Origin: CAIZGX01 sp044239865 | Lineage (GTDB): Bacteria; Bacteroidota; Bacteroidia; Flavobacteriales_D; Sanyastnellaceae | Length of the DNA stretch: 64,000 bases | Direction of reading: 5' to 3' | NCBI GenBank assembly: GCA_044239865.1 | Contig: JBIIAO010000001.1 | Span: 496,001-560,000 of the forward strand | Shown: in pieces, positions 36,434 through 45,279 of the stretch | Layout: every line of letters begins with the position of its first letter | How positions within the stretch are numbered: the stretch's first letter is position 1 | Program-made: the position numbers and the translations under genes | The notes under the pieces: model-generated | What the model was told of the DNA's origin: nothing | Seen by the model: the letters and a program-made list of their open reading frames with translations, nothing else | Databases searched by the model: none

Positions 36434-36463
36434 TGTCAAGTTTTTGGAGCGAGAAACTTGACA
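36434..36463. promoter_or_regulatory. Orphan AbiE-type inverted-repeat operator
   Basis: TGTCAAGTTT, a 10-nt spacer, then AAACTTGACA. The arms and spacing are identical to the operator at 59081-59110 ahead of the AbiEi gene. No abiE gene is near this copy, so it may be the remnant of a lost toxin-antitoxin locus or a site controlled in trans by AbiEi. Confidence 0.7.
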
Positions 36464-36538
36464 AATAGATCTACAAACAACGTAGTTAAAAATGATTTTT
36501 TTTGTTTCCTGTTTTCATTCTGGGAAGGCAGATTGAAC

Positions 36539-36961
36539 TCATAAGTTTCCCAAGAGAATTATCTTATTCCTTTGTTCTGAAAGGTCATTTTTTTGGAGGT
36601 TATTATTATCTCGGATGTCGCGAATTTTGCCTTTCCAAGCTACAACTACTAACGAAATTCTTTGGGACGAATGGTTTCCAACAAATTCAATTTCCCGATC
36701 TACATAGTGGTTATTTCCTTTTCTGTAATTGGTGGTATAAGTTTCGAAGAGTTTGTCGTCTGACTTTGAACGAAGTATTTCAAATGCACGTCCCAATCGT
36801 TTTATAAAAATCGGTTTTGGGAGATCCATGTATACATTGCGCTCCAAAATAAGATCGAGCATTTCCAGATCCATAAGTTGGAAGAAGTGTATGAAAGCAT
36901 CCAGTTGTGTCATTGGAGCTTCATTTTTTTTGTTTGGAGGGAATAAAAGAGGTAGTTGCAT
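36539..36961 (-). CDS. Small accessory protein of unknown function
   Basis: 140 residues, 72 nt downstream of the HEPN gene and in the same direction. A helical N-terminal part (LDAFIHFFQLMDLEMLDLIL) is followed by a beta-rich part (EIEFVGNHSSQRISLVVVAWKG). It resembles small uncharacterised proteins I associate with Bacteroidota accessory regions, but I cannot name the family. The C-terminal tail is polar and may be frameshifted. Could be the last gene of the retron operon. Confidence 0.45.
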   Translation of the reverse strand: MQLPLLFPPNKKNEAPMTQLDAFIHFFQLMDLEMLDLILERNVYMDLPKPIFIKRLGRAFEILRSKSDDKLFETYTTNYRKGNNHYVDREIEFVGNHSSQRISLVVVAWKGKIRDIRDNNNLQKNDLSEQRNKIILLGNL

Positions 36962-37033
36962 AATTTCTTTTTACACAACCAAAATATGCGATTTCTGTGC
37001 AGTTAAGCTGCACAGAAATTAGTTGAAGACACT

Positions 37034-37795
37034 CTAGTCGGTTTTTGATTTAAGATGCTCAACAAATTCAGATAATTTGCAAATCATTCGGGCAGCCACG
37101 ACTGTTGGATTTAATTCTAGTTTGTCGATATAAATTTGTTCATACTCTTTCGGATTATTTCCTCTGTGAGCGCCCCAATTTCGAAGTGCATATATTTCTT
37201 TGAAAAAATCAATACCTTCTCTTTGTAGAAAGGAGTTTTTTTTCATTGAGACTACCATATAATTAACTATTTCAAATTTCTTCCGAGCGCTCCATATGAC
37301 TTCAGCACCTCTCTTATCGGATTTTTCAGAATCTTGGTATGGGAATATGAAATTTTCTAGTTTCCTTGGAGGATAATCTTCACTTTGATTTGAAAAATTA
37401 GTGAATTTGTCCTTGTAGATAGGCCATTTCGGTTCAATGAGATTTTCGTGTATGTGATTTACAATGAGTTCCAATTGCTGGTAGCAGTGAACGGAAAAAA
37501 GACGGTAATCGCCTACGGAACGAGCTTGTTCCATTTTAATGAAATCTGTCTTTAATTGGTTAGATAATTCGGGAATGGAAAAGTTCATGTAAAAACTTTC
37601 AGCGTTAACCTTCGCTACTTCAAGAATGTTTTGCTCGTAAATTAGTTTTAATTTGGGATGGTTGTCAATTATGTTGAAATTGGATTGACTATCTAACAGC
37701 AGGTATAATTCGTCCCACAACCATTCATTGTCAGGTTGGCTCGCAAGTTCACCAACAAACTTAATTAGACCCTTAAGCTGCTCATTTTGTTCCAT
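37034..37795 (-). CDS. HEPN-domain protein, candidate retron effector
   Basis: 253 residues, all helical, with RNWGAH at 205-210: the R-x4-H motif of HEPN ribonucleases, here in the sequence ALRNWGAHRGN near the C-terminus. HEPN toxins cut RNA as dimers and often kill the cell when activated. It begins 3 nt after the reverse transcriptase gene, so it is co-translated with it, the usual place of a retron effector. If the motif is active, phage interference with the retron RNA-DNA complex would release it to cut RNA. The activity and mechanism are inference; the motif and arrangement are seen. Confidence 0.7.
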   Translation of the reverse strand: MEQNEQLKGLIKFVGELASQPDNEWLWDELYLLLDSQSNFNIIDNHPKLKLIYEQNILEVAKVNAESFYMNFSIPELSNQLKTDFIKMEQARSVGDYRLFSVHCYQQLELIVNHIHENLIEPKWPIYKDKFTNFSNQSEDYPPRKLENFIFPYQDSEKSDKRGAEVIWSARKKFEIVNYMVVSMKKNSFLQREGIDFFKEIYALRNWGAHRGNNPKEYEQIYIDKLELNPTVVAARMICKLSEFVEHLKSKTD

Positions 37796-37798
37796 ACC

Positions 37799-38980
37799 TT
37801 ACTTTGTTAAATAAGCCTTCATAGCTTCTTCTAGGCCTTTATTTAGCAAGATATTTAAAATCTGGTCAAGTTGCGTTGGTTTTTGCTTTTTGGGTTTGCT
37901 TTGTATTTCAAAAATTCTTTTATAACGTGCCGTTAGCTCGATCACCACATTATCGTCTTTGCCTTTAATCATAGAGAGGTAGTGCAATTTCCCACCGAGG
38001 ATTGCTTTGAGGTCAATCACATCTTTTGAAACATTAGGGCGGTCTTTCGAGAAGTCCTTTTGATAACATTGCGTCGCAAATGACTCCCCATATTTTTCGA
38101 TCAAATAAAGATACATTTTCAAGCTCTTAACGAATCTTTTTGGGACGTTTAGCTTTTCATTCACTATAACTCCAGTAACCTCTTGACGAAACGATTTGTG
38201 TTGTATCCGAGATTTTTTCTCTTGTAATTCGAGTCTATGAATGCCAGTAATTAACCTTCGAAGTTCATGTTGAAATGCCGGAATGACAAAGACATTTTGA
38301 TCTGAAGAGAAAGTGATGTCATCGGCATATCTAGAATATGTGCAATTGAACCTGAGGGCTAATCCAGTTAATTTGCGATCTAGCCGTTGGCAAAGGATAT
38401 TTGTTAAAACCGGAGAGGTTGGAGCGCCTTGAGGTAGAACATGATGTTCAATATTGGCCTCAGGTGCAATATTGTATGTGCAAAGACCAGCTACCAAGAA
38501 AGCTAACCTTTCAGATTTGAATGGTCCAAACTCATTATCTAGAAGTGCAAGCTTTACTAAAGTTCGCTGAAAAGAGTGAAAAAAATCCTTGATGTCGATG
38601 TTGTAAACATATTGCTTTCCAAGATGCAGTTTTGCGTTTTGCGCAACATTTTTACTCTTGGTAAATCCATAGGCGGCTTCGTGCACAGGAATGATAAATT
38701 GTAGTAATTCAGAAATTACGCGTTGAATATCTTTAAGCCCTTGAAGTGGTGCATTTATTTCGCGTAAGCCACCGCTTTTTTTCTTGATTTGGAATTTGTT
38801 GTATCGGTCTTTACAATTTTTTTCCGAGCAATAGTAATTTAAAGATTTAGCCTGAATTTTTAATAGCGAATAGGGATGAAAATACAAATGAAATTCATTA
38901 AGAATATCAGTGAAATCTCCAACTGTTGAGGCTTCAAGGAGTCTTGACTTAATGTGTTGTTTGTATTCAGTTTCGGTCAT
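37799..38980 (-). CDS. Retron reverse transcriptase
   Basis: 393 residues with the ordered RT motifs: NIDIKDFFHSF (127-137), QGAPTSP (184-190), RYADDITFS (217-225, catalytic YADD) and the retron features NAKLH (115-119, the NAxxH box) and VTG (268-270). It should copy the msd part of its own RNA into multicopy single-stranded DNA. ATG at 38980 lies 18 nt after the a2 arm of the candidate msr-msd RNA. The C-terminal ~110 residues beyond the thumb are Lys/Leu-rich and could bind the partner HEPN protein. Confidence 0.93.
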   Translation of the reverse strand: MTETEYKQHIKSRLLEASTVGDFTDILNEFHLYFHPYSLLKIQAKSLNYYCSEKNCKDRYNKFQIKKKSGGLREINAPLQGLKDIQRVISELLQFIIPVHEAAYGFTKSKNVAQNAKLHLGKQYVYNIDIKDFFHSFQRTLVKLALLDNEFGPFKSERLAFLVAGLCTYNIAPEANIEHHVLPQGAPTSPVLTNILCQRLDRKLTGLALRFNCTYSRYADDITFSSDQNVFVIPAFQHELRRLITGIHRLELQEKKSRIQHKSFRQEVTGVIVNEKLNVPKRFVKSLKMYLYLIEKYGESFATQCYQKDFSKDRPNVSKDVIDLKAILGGKLHYLSMIKGKDDNVVIELTARYKRIFEIQSKPKKQKPTQLDQILNILLNKGLEEAMKAYLTK

Positions 38981-38997
38981 TTATTTGTATTTAAAAA

Positions 38998-39222
38998 TGA
39001 GGTCCTCGGATTGATTCTAAAAGTAAGCCCCCTTGAGTATGGAGTTTTACCTCCGACCATTAAGGACTTTAAAACTCAAAAAAGTAAAGAGTTTAAAAAC
39101 TCAATAGCTCTTGTTCAAAAATGTAATTAATATACATTCATCCCAGCAAGCTGGGAAAACATACCGATCTGATTGCGAACAATCCAGTATGCGACTTCAA
39201 TCTTTTTTAACCGAGGACCTCA
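38998..39222 (-). ncRNA. Candidate retron msr-msd RNA
   Basis: Read on the minus strand, TGAGGTCCTCGG (39222-39211, a1) pairs perfectly over 12 nt with CCGAGGACCTCA (39009-38998, a2), enclosing about 200 nt. Between them are hairpins expected of an msr: CATAC..GATTG-TTCG-CAATC..GTATG, CCCAGC-TT-GCTGGG and ATGTA..TACAT; then msd-type stems GAGTTT-TT-AAACTC and an outer TTGAGT..ACTCAA enclosing GGAG..CTCC. The a2 arm ends 17 nt before the RT start, the standard order. I could not place the branching G with certainty. Fold assignments are by eye. Confidence 0.8.
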
Positions 39223-39234
39223 AAGAACTACTTC

Positions 39235-39257
39235 GCAAAGAAAACTTCTTTCTTTGC
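39235..39257 (-). promoter_or_regulatory. Hairpin between WYL gene and retron RNA
   Basis: On the plus strand GCAAAGAAA (39235-39243) and TTTCTTTGC (39249-39257) form a 9-bp inverted repeat with a 5-nt gap. It lies between the WYL stop and the a1 arm and may be a weak terminator separating the two units or an operator for the WYL regulator. Confidence 0.4.
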
Positions 39258-39277
39258 AGATTTAATGCACAATGGTA

Positions 39278-40255
39278 TTATTTTAATAATTCTTTCGGGG
39301 AAATAATCTTCAAATCAATTCCAAAAGAGAGGAGAACCGAAATTAACTCATTGTTCTTCTTTACGAATATAGAAGTTTCAGACGTTTTTTGATCTATCCA
39401 AGTCATTGGTTTTTGCGATGCGTGAATAGGCTTGGTTTCCACATAGTGCCCTCTTCCATTTAAAAAACGCATTTTAATCTCAACAGGCTCTTCCTTTAGA
39501 TTATTTGTTACTCCAATGATGTCTGCAAAATATTCTTCCTCCCAGTCAATCTCTTTCTCGAAATATTTAGCTTTTTTAATTGGCTTAAATTTTTGGATTC
39601 GATCCAACGGGAAAATTCGAATTTGTTCTTTTTCTTCATCAGGGACAGCAACTAGAAACCATCTTTGATTGTATTCTTTTAGATATTGGGGATGAGCAAT
39701 GTGTTTTTGCACTTTGTTATCTCCAAACTTTTGATATTCAATTTCTAAAACATCTTCAGACTTGATGTTTTGATAAATTGGAAGCAAATGTTCGCGACCT
39801 TTCAAAAAAGGGTTGGAACCGATTCCAATAATTTTTCTGGGCATTCGCGAATTGTCAGCAGTGAGCTTAAGAGTATCCAATGTATTCAATATGTGATTCA
39901 TTTCTGGATTGTCTGCGTATCCTTCGAGTAATGAAATAAGCGATTGAATGCCTTCTATTTGAATGTCCGATAAAGGAGAATTGATGATAGAGTAGGAGGT
40001 GTCTGAATAACGGTAGATACGTTTCTTTCCAATTTTGTCTTCTATCAGGTCTATGCTCCAACCTTCTTCACTTTGCATGTGAGCAATATCATATCTTAAT
40101 TGTCGCAGTTGCACAATGGAGGCATTCCCTTCTGTTAATTCAATTCGTCGATTGACCTCAATAAGTAATTCATCGATAGTAAAATCACGTGCGGTGTTTC
40201 GAAAGCAATCATCTAGAATGCGATATCGAAGCATGGGGTTTTTGGTTACTGGCAT
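39278..40255 (-). CDS. WYL-domain transcriptional regulator
   Basis: 325 residues: N-terminal winged helix (RYRILDDCFRNTARDFTIDEL, about 9-60) and a WYL domain from about 165 (EIEYQKFGDNKVQKHIAHPQYLKEYNQRWFLVAV is its signature strand-loop-strand) with a WCX-type end. WYL proteins sense ligand, often nucleic acid, and repress defence genes. It is directly upstream of the retron RNA, so it is the likely controller. No second domain is fused. Gene order with the two small genes upstream is close-spaced (36 nt). Confidence 0.88.
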   Translation of the reverse strand: MPVTKNPMLRYRILDDCFRNTARDFTIDELLIEVNRRIELTEGNASIVQLRQLRYDIAHMQSEEGWSIDLIEDKIGKKRIYRYSDTSYSIINSPLSDIQIEGIQSLISLLEGYADNPEMNHILNTLDTLKLTADNSRMPRKIIGIGSNPFLKGREHLLPIYQNIKSEDVLEIEYQKFGDNKVQKHIAHPQYLKEYNQRWFLVAVPDEEKEQIRIFPLDRIQKFKPIKKAKYFEKEIDWEEEYFADIIGVTNNLKEEPVEIKMRFLNGRGHYVETKPIHASQKPMTWIDQKTSETSIFVKKNNELISVLLSFGIDLKIISPKELLK

Positions 40256-40291
40256 GATTTGCTTAATGAGGTTTGATAAATATACTTATGA

Positions 40292-40675
40292 TTAATCGAT
40301 GTTCCAATAAGCGTCTGCATCTCCGCCGAATACGTCGTTTATGTCTTGATCACTCCAACCCATTTCGTCTTGAGCGTATGAGCCGTTGTAATCGTCGTAG
40401 GTTCTTCGTTCATAGTCGTCAAAATCGTAGTCATTTGAATCTGATGCGTCGGATATTTCAGAGCGTTTTTGTTCTAAGGCAAGAGTGGCCTCTTCCGAAA
40501 TTACCAATCCCGAATTTGCTCGCAATTGTTCTATCGCTTCTTCAGAGACATAGAAATGGTCGAGGTTGATTATGCACCAATTGATATAATTGGGATCTGT
40601 TTTGGCAATGTCTTCGAGGATTGAGCCATTGTACTTGCCGAATTTTAGTAGACTGTTTTGGGTGTATTCTTTCAT
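40292..40675 (-). CDS. ExoX-C/DUF3820-like small protein
   Basis: 127 residues with LLKFGKYNGSILEDIAKTDPNYINWCI at 9-35, the FGKYKG...DPxYxxW motif of the exodeoxyribonuclease X C-terminal/DUF3820 module, thought to bind DNA or a partner protein. The rest is acidic (YDFDDYERRTYDDYNG, then DINDVFGGDADAYW). No nuclease domain is attached. It is 4 nt downstream of the DUF4258-like gene and 36 nt upstream of the WYL gene, in one leftward operon. The acidic tail recalls DNA mimics, but that is a guess. Confidence 0.65.
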   Translation of the reverse strand: MKEYTQNSLLKFGKYNGSILEDIAKTDPNYINWCIINLDHFYVSEEAIEQLRANSGLVISEEATLALEQKRSEISDASDSNDYDFDDYERRTYDDYNGSYAQDEMGWSDQDINDVFGGDADAYWNID

Positions 40676-40679
40676 GGTT

Positions 40680-41027
40680 TTAAGCAGCGGTTAAAGAGTA
40701 AGAGTATTGATTCACGATTCTCAAATTGTGTGTTTTAGATTTTGCTTCTTTGCAAAGTCTTTTTGATTTACGTTTTATATTTTTGACAGCGTCATTATTT
40801 CTGTAGGCAGTAATTATGGCACCGTCGCCTGCAACTAGAATGATTAGGTCTTCAAGTGAGGATTGTCTGTCGGGTTGGTAGAAGGTTCGAATGTCTTTCT
40901 TGGGGATGAACATGAAGCGCATTCCTTGCTTGTAAATAGCGTTGCCGAAGTTTAATACTTGGTCAACATCCCATGCGCTGATTGCGCGTTGTTGACATCT
41001 ATTCTGAGCGTGTGTTGTTGTTTTCAT
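40680..41027 (-). CDS. DUF4258-like small protein
   Basis: 115 residues: TTHAQNRCQQRAISAWDVDQVLNFG at the start, then LIILVAGDGAIITAYRN, the H..R..R.I....V..V and I.T.Y pattern of DUF4258, a compact alpha/beta fold related to RelE-like toxins and mobile-element proteins. The C-terminus is basic (IKRKSKRLCKEAKSK). First gene of the leftward operon leading to WYL and the retron. Catalysis not evident. Confidence 0.6.
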   Translation of the reverse strand: MKTTTHAQNRCQQRAISAWDVDQVLNFGNAIYKQGMRFMFIPKKDIRTFYQPDRQSSLEDLIILVAGDGAIITAYRNNDAVKNIKRKSKRLCKEAKSKTHNLRIVNQYSYSLTAA

Positions 41028-41126
41028 AACGATGTGTTTTAATTACATCGCAAAGATTAACGGATTCTGTGCAGAGGTTTTGCATAGAAATACAAAGCGG
41101 TTTGATCTTTTTCATTTCCCAAATCT

Positions 41127-41245
41127 GATATCACGGAAAATATAGAATATATCTTCTAAAATAATTTCGGCGGAATATGTAAATCTTGGTAAAATCAAAA
41201 TATACAGCGTGTTTACGGCGGTAAACAGGAGTATACCGCTTTAAA
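41127..41245. repeat. GCGGTAAAC-type repeat, copy 2, in divergent spacer
   Basis: The 617-bp space 41028-41644 separates the leftward retron operon from the rightward nuclease/helicase operon and should hold both promoters. It contains the second copy of the repeat: 41150-41185 is identical over 36 nt to 53962-53997, and GTTTAC-GGCG-GTAAAC (41211-41226) is a perfect hairpin. A 17-codon frame (41540-41593, starting MKEKLTITQL) ends one codon ahead of the open frame of the next gene and could be a leader peptide. Confidence 0.6.
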
Positions 41246-41644
41246 CAATTGTTAAATACTTTGAACAAATGGATAAAGAAGTTAAAAAATCTATTTCGGT
41301 TCTTTATCTTACTGAGCAGATAAAATGCACATAGAGTAAATAGTTTTGGCGGTTTTAAGAAAGGGAAAGTAATAAGCGGAAATAGCTTAAAAATGGCATA
41401 AGAACCAATTAGCACTTGATATGGGAAGGTTTAAAGAACTTCTTCAATATTAGGAAATAAAAAGAAGTTGAAAGGTCGCAACTCGTTTTATCTTTGAAGA
41501 TGTATCAGAGGGTTATTATAGTCTAAAGAAAGAATTAGCATGAAAGAGAAATTAACCATAACACAGCTACAGAAAATGAATCTTCAATTTTAATTGATAA
41601 CTCCATTGCGCTCCCAAAAGCCTTATCAACCAAATATTTTAGAG

Positions 41645-43399
41645 ATGGCAAAACGAACATTATCACCACTTCAATTAGCATATAGGGAGTTCTTTCTCGC
41701 TACTTTGGAGGAGTATAATGTAAAATCACCTGCATCCTTGAATTATGAGGAGAAAAGGAAATTTTTTACCCAAATTAAATCTGGTTGGCAAGAAAAGAAA
41801 AACGAATTAAAGAGGAAAACACCTCCAAAAGCACCTTCCTCTAAAAAGGAACAATACGCCAAGTTAAAAGCACCTCAATCAACTATAGCACTCGAACCAA
41901 GGTTAAGGGTGGCAAAGACAAATTCGAAAGAATTAAGTAATGCAAAGCAATACATAATCTCAACGCCAAATAGTGAGCAAACGGATGAATTGAGAATCAA
42001 TTTCTTTCCACATAATTTTTTTGAGCAAGAAACACCTTATTCCTACCCAGTGGTAAAAATGCCGAAGCAAGAGTCTTTTTTAAAACTCCCTCGCATTGGA
42101 AGGGCTCAAGGTAAAGGGTTTAAAGAACAAGATTTTTTAAATGCGCTAAAAAGAACAATTAAAGAAATTGATATTGCAGATGATTTTCATTTGACTATTC
42201 CTTTTTTCAATCGCCCCTATGAACCGGATATTGTTCTGTTTGATAAAGAACTGAATCTATATATAGATATTGAAATAGATGAACCTTATGATGGGTATTA
42301 TCGTTTTCCAACGCATGAAGTTGAAAAAGACGATACGCGAGATCTTTTTTTTACGGAAAGTGGTTGGGTAGTGATTCGTTTTACTGAGAGGCAGATTCAT
42401 CAACAGGAAAAAGCCTGTATTTCGTTTATCGCGGATGTGTTAAATTCAATTCGCTCATACAATTTGGAGATTACCTCTGATTGTGTGAGGGAAGAACAAT
42501 GGACCTATTCACAAGCCATTCGATGGGAAAAAGAACATTACAGAGAGAATTATTTAGATATTAATCGTTTCAATAAACGAACTCATTTGAATGAAATTTC
42601 TGTTTCCGTTGATGAGTTTGAAGGGATTGAATCAAATTTGAATCGAACCAAGAAGATAAAAACATTCTCACAACAAGACACAATTGCTTTTGAAGATGAA
42701 ACACACATTTACCATCATCCCAAGGATAATACAGGGAATGCGCAGTATATCTCGGTTACAACATTGATAGATCGTTTTTTTTCTTTTGATATCGACAGAT
42801 ACATCGAAGGCAAAGCAGCAAAAGAGGGCAGAGACCCAAAGGAAGTATTGGATGAGTTCCTGCTACTAAGGGATGAAGCCGCTGAGAAAGGGACTGCAAT
42901 GCATGAGAATATTGAGCATTATTTACTCGGTAAATCTCATTCAACTGTTTCAAAAGAGTTTGATTTGTTCACAAAGTTCTATCAAGAGATAATTCTAAAA
43001 TTCGGGTTCGAATTTTACGAAGCGGAAAAAAGGATATTGTTAGAAGAATTTAATATAGCAGGAACCGTTGATGCCATTTTTAAAAAGCCAAATAGTGATG
43101 AATACATACTATTAGACTGGAAAAGAAGTAAAAAATTGGTTGTCGATGGGCATCCTAGAAAATTTGGATATGGATTCGCATTATCAGAGTTGCAACATTT
43201 AGATAATTCCAGTTATTACAAATACGCTTTGCAACAAAACATTTATAAGTACATACTTGAGAGAAATTATGGATTAAAGATTTCAAGTATGAATCTAATT
43301 GTATTGCACGAAAACTATAATAATTACTACCGTGTTGATCTTCCTAATTTACAACGAGAAATAATGATAATTTTTAATTCCATAAACCATAAAATTTAA
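41645..43399 (+). CDS. Protein with two PD-(D/E)XK-like nuclease domains
   Basis: 584 residues from the ATG at 41645 (the frame is open from TTG 41594). A Lys-rich helical N-terminus (about 1-75) is followed by a first nuclease-like domain with PDIVLFDKELNLYIDIEID at about 194-212 and VIRFTE. The second, RecB/Cas4-like domain has GTAMHENIEHYL (about 417), GTVDAIF (about 474), LLDWKRSK (about 489) and a late YKYALQQNIYKY, the full PD-(D/E)XK set with the Q-motif. The first has E-x-E in place of the usual E-x-K and may be divergent. First gene of a four-gene operon, 3 nt before the UPF1-like helicase; presumably supplies DNA cleavage. Confidence 0.75.
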   Translation: MAKRTLSPLQLAYREFFLATLEEYNVKSPASLNYEEKRKFFTQIKSGWQEKKNELKRKTPPKAPSSKKEQYAKLKAPQSTIALEPRLRVAKTNSKELSNAKQYIISTPNSEQTDELRINFFPHNFFEQETPYSYPVVKMPKQESFLKLPRIGRAQGKGFKEQDFLNALKRTIKEIDIADDFHLTIPFFNRPYEPDIVLFDKELNLYIDIEIDEPYDGYYRFPTHEVEKDDTRDLFFTESGWVVIRFTERQIHQQEKACISFIADVLNSIRSYNLEITSDCVREEQWTYSQAIRWEKEHYRENYLDINRFNKRTHLNEISVSVDEFEGIESNLNRTKKIKTFSQQDTIAFEDETHIYHHPKDNTGNAQYISVTTLIDRFFSFDIDRYIEGKAAKEGRDPKEVLDEFLLLRDEAAEKGTAMHENIEHYLLGKSHSTVSKEFDLFTKFYQEIILKFGFEFYEAEKRILLEEFNIAGTVDAIFKKPNSDEYILLDWKRSKKLVVDGHPRKFGYGFALSELQHLDNSSYYKYALQQNIYKYILERNYGLKISSMNLIVLHENYNNYYRVDLPNLQREIMIIFNSINHKI

Positions 43400-43402
43400 A
43401 CT

Positions 43403-45241
43403 ATGTCGGTATTAGATGATTTTAGACAGGCCATAGCAACTCAGCAACTCAAGGACGATGAATCCTATGAAGAACAAATGAAGTTGCCTATTGACGAGAG
43501 AGTGGAAAAAGGAATTGCCATGACCAATTTAACTGTTGAGTTAGATTTTCATGATGATCCAAAGCCTAATCCGTACTGGCAGTTTCTTCAATATCCTAAG
43601 AGATATATTCGTTCTGCAAGAATTGTTTGCGAACAGAATATCTCTAAATTTCGTGAAGGTGAACAAGTCATTTTGAGCAATGGATTACATAAGTTTAAGA
43701 TGGAAATTATCGAAGATACCCTTCATAATTTTGTGGTCGCACCAAATGATTTTGATGGAGAGGTTTGTTACTTAGATTCACTAAACTATGTTCATAATAA
43801 TTGGCAAATAAACATTGTAAAAACAGACTTGAATTCAAGATTGTTATCTGCAACTGCAAATAATCTTGCAGGAGATTTAGTGCGTTTGAGAAGAATCGAG
43901 CAATTATTTAGCGGTGGTATGACAAACACTACCGCCCCACAGATAGCGTATTCTGAATTGAATAATTCCCAAAACAGTGCAGTTGTAAAGGCGCTTGCCG
44001 TAGATAATTTCCATCTAATACAAGGGCCTCCAGGAACAGGTAAAACCAAAACAATTGCACATATAGCCAAATCATTAATCAATTCGGGTAAAAAAGTATT
44101 TATTACCGCACCTACCCACACTGCAATTAATAATTGTTTAAATGCAATTGCACTAGAAGTGAGAAGTGCTTCTAAGGTTGTTAAAATTGGAGAGAAATAT
44201 CAATCAGCAGAGATTTTGAATAATGAAAATATAACACGAAAGACCAGGCTTAAAAAAATATCATACATCATGGATATGCAATTAAGCAAAAACGGAATTA
44301 TCATTGGAGGCACACCGTATTGTTTTTGTTATCCAGCTTCGAAGCGATTAGAAGGCTGGGAATTTGATGTCGCAATAATTGATGAAGCAGCACAATTGAG
44401 TATACCATTGGCGGTTTCTATCATGTCAAAATGTGATAAGGTCATTTTTGTAGGAGATCATAAACAACTTGATCCAATTGTTCCATCCAATACCGGATTA
44501 GCAATGTTTAAGGAGTCTATATTTGCTAAATTAGCTAGACTCTATCCATCAGATATATCTCTATTGAACATTTCATATCGATTGAATGAAAATTTAATAC
44601 GTATACCGAATCAGCTTTTTTACAACAACCAGTTGAGCTCGGATAGTTCAACGATTAAACCCATTCCTAGATTTTCTAGGATAAAGCATGAGGATATCCT
44701 AAATAATAACGATCCGAAAATTTTGTTTTTGCACAAAGTTTTTGATGCAAAGGGTCGTTCACCTCATGAGGCAAAAATTGTAGCCGACTTGGTTGCAGAT
44801 CTTTTAAGTAATGGAGTTCAATTTAAGGATATTGCTGTTATATCTCCTTATAGGGCTCAAATAAGAGAAATGAAAAAAGCGCTTGATATTAAAATTGGAG
44901 GCATAGATACCGAAAGAACTAAAGCACTTTTCGTAGATACTGTGGACAGAATGCAAGGTCAAGAGCGCGATTACGTGATTTACAGTTTAGCTAATTCCCA
45001 TCCTCTGGAGGCTAAAGTTAGATTAGAGTTTTTTTATAGCCCTAACAGATTGAATGTTGCCATTACGCGAGCCATAAAGAAGTGTATTGTTATTTCAAAC
45101 TATAAGGTTTTTGATATTATAGACGAGGAATTAATGGACCTTCCTGAATTCAATCAACTAAAGCCTAGTATGGATATTTTTAAGGATTATAGAAGAATGG
45201 CTACCAAGATTGAAGAGCAATATTCTGAGGCTGAGTGGTAA
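43403..45241 (+). CDS. UPF1/DNA2-like superfamily 1 helicase
   Basis: 612 residues. Residues about 1-185 form an unnamed N-terminal, partly beta domain. Two RecA lobes follow: GPPGTGKTK (Walker A, about 209-217), APTHTAINN (Ia), IIDEAAQL (Walker B, about 324-331), GDHKQLDP (III), ISPYRAQ (IV), VDRMQGQERD (V, about 514) and RLNVAITRA (VI). This is the AAA_11/AAA_12 arrangement of 5'-3' SF1B helicases that move on single strands. Sits 3 nt after the dual nuclease, like DNA2/AddAB-type nuclease-helicase pairs. Confidence 0.93.
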   Translation: MSVLDDFRQAIATQQLKDDESYEEQMKLPIDERVEKGIAMTNLTVELDFHDDPKPNPYWQFLQYPKRYIRSARIVCEQNISKFREGEQVILSNGLHKFKMEIIEDTLHNFVVAPNDFDGEVCYLDSLNYVHNNWQINIVKTDLNSRLLSATANNLAGDLVRLRRIEQLFSGGMTNTTAPQIAYSELNNSQNSAVVKALAVDNFHLIQGPPGTGKTKTIAHIAKSLINSGKKVFITAPTHTAINNCLNAIALEVRSASKVVKIGEKYQSAEILNNENITRKTRLKKISYIMDMQLSKNGIIIGGTPYCFCYPASKRLEGWEFDVAIIDEAAQLSIPLAVSIMSKCDKVIFVGDHKQLDPIVPSNTGLAMFKESIFAKLARLYPSDISLLNISYRLNENLIRIPNQLFYNNQLSSDSSTIKPIPRFSRIKHEDILNNNDPKILFLHKVFDAKGRSPHEAKIVADLVADLLSNGVQFKDIAVISPYRAQIREMKKALDIKIGGIDTERTKALFVDTVDRMQGQERDYVIYSLANSHPLEAKVRLEFFYSPNRLNVAITRAIKKCIVISNYKVFDIIDEELMDLPEFNQLKPSMDIFKDYRRMATKIEEQYSEAEW

Positions 45242-45279
45242 GATTAGAGAGGAGAAACTTTTAATATAAAGAATACAAA

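Noticed and set aside
39111..39392. 93-codon plus-strand frame
   Set aside because: It overlaps the retron RNA and the 3' end of the WYL gene on the other strand and does not resemble a protein family.
41131..41415. 94-codon minus-strand frame in the divergent spacer
   Set aside because: Composed of Phe/Lys/Tyr-rich low-complexity sequence over the repeat copy; no start signal.
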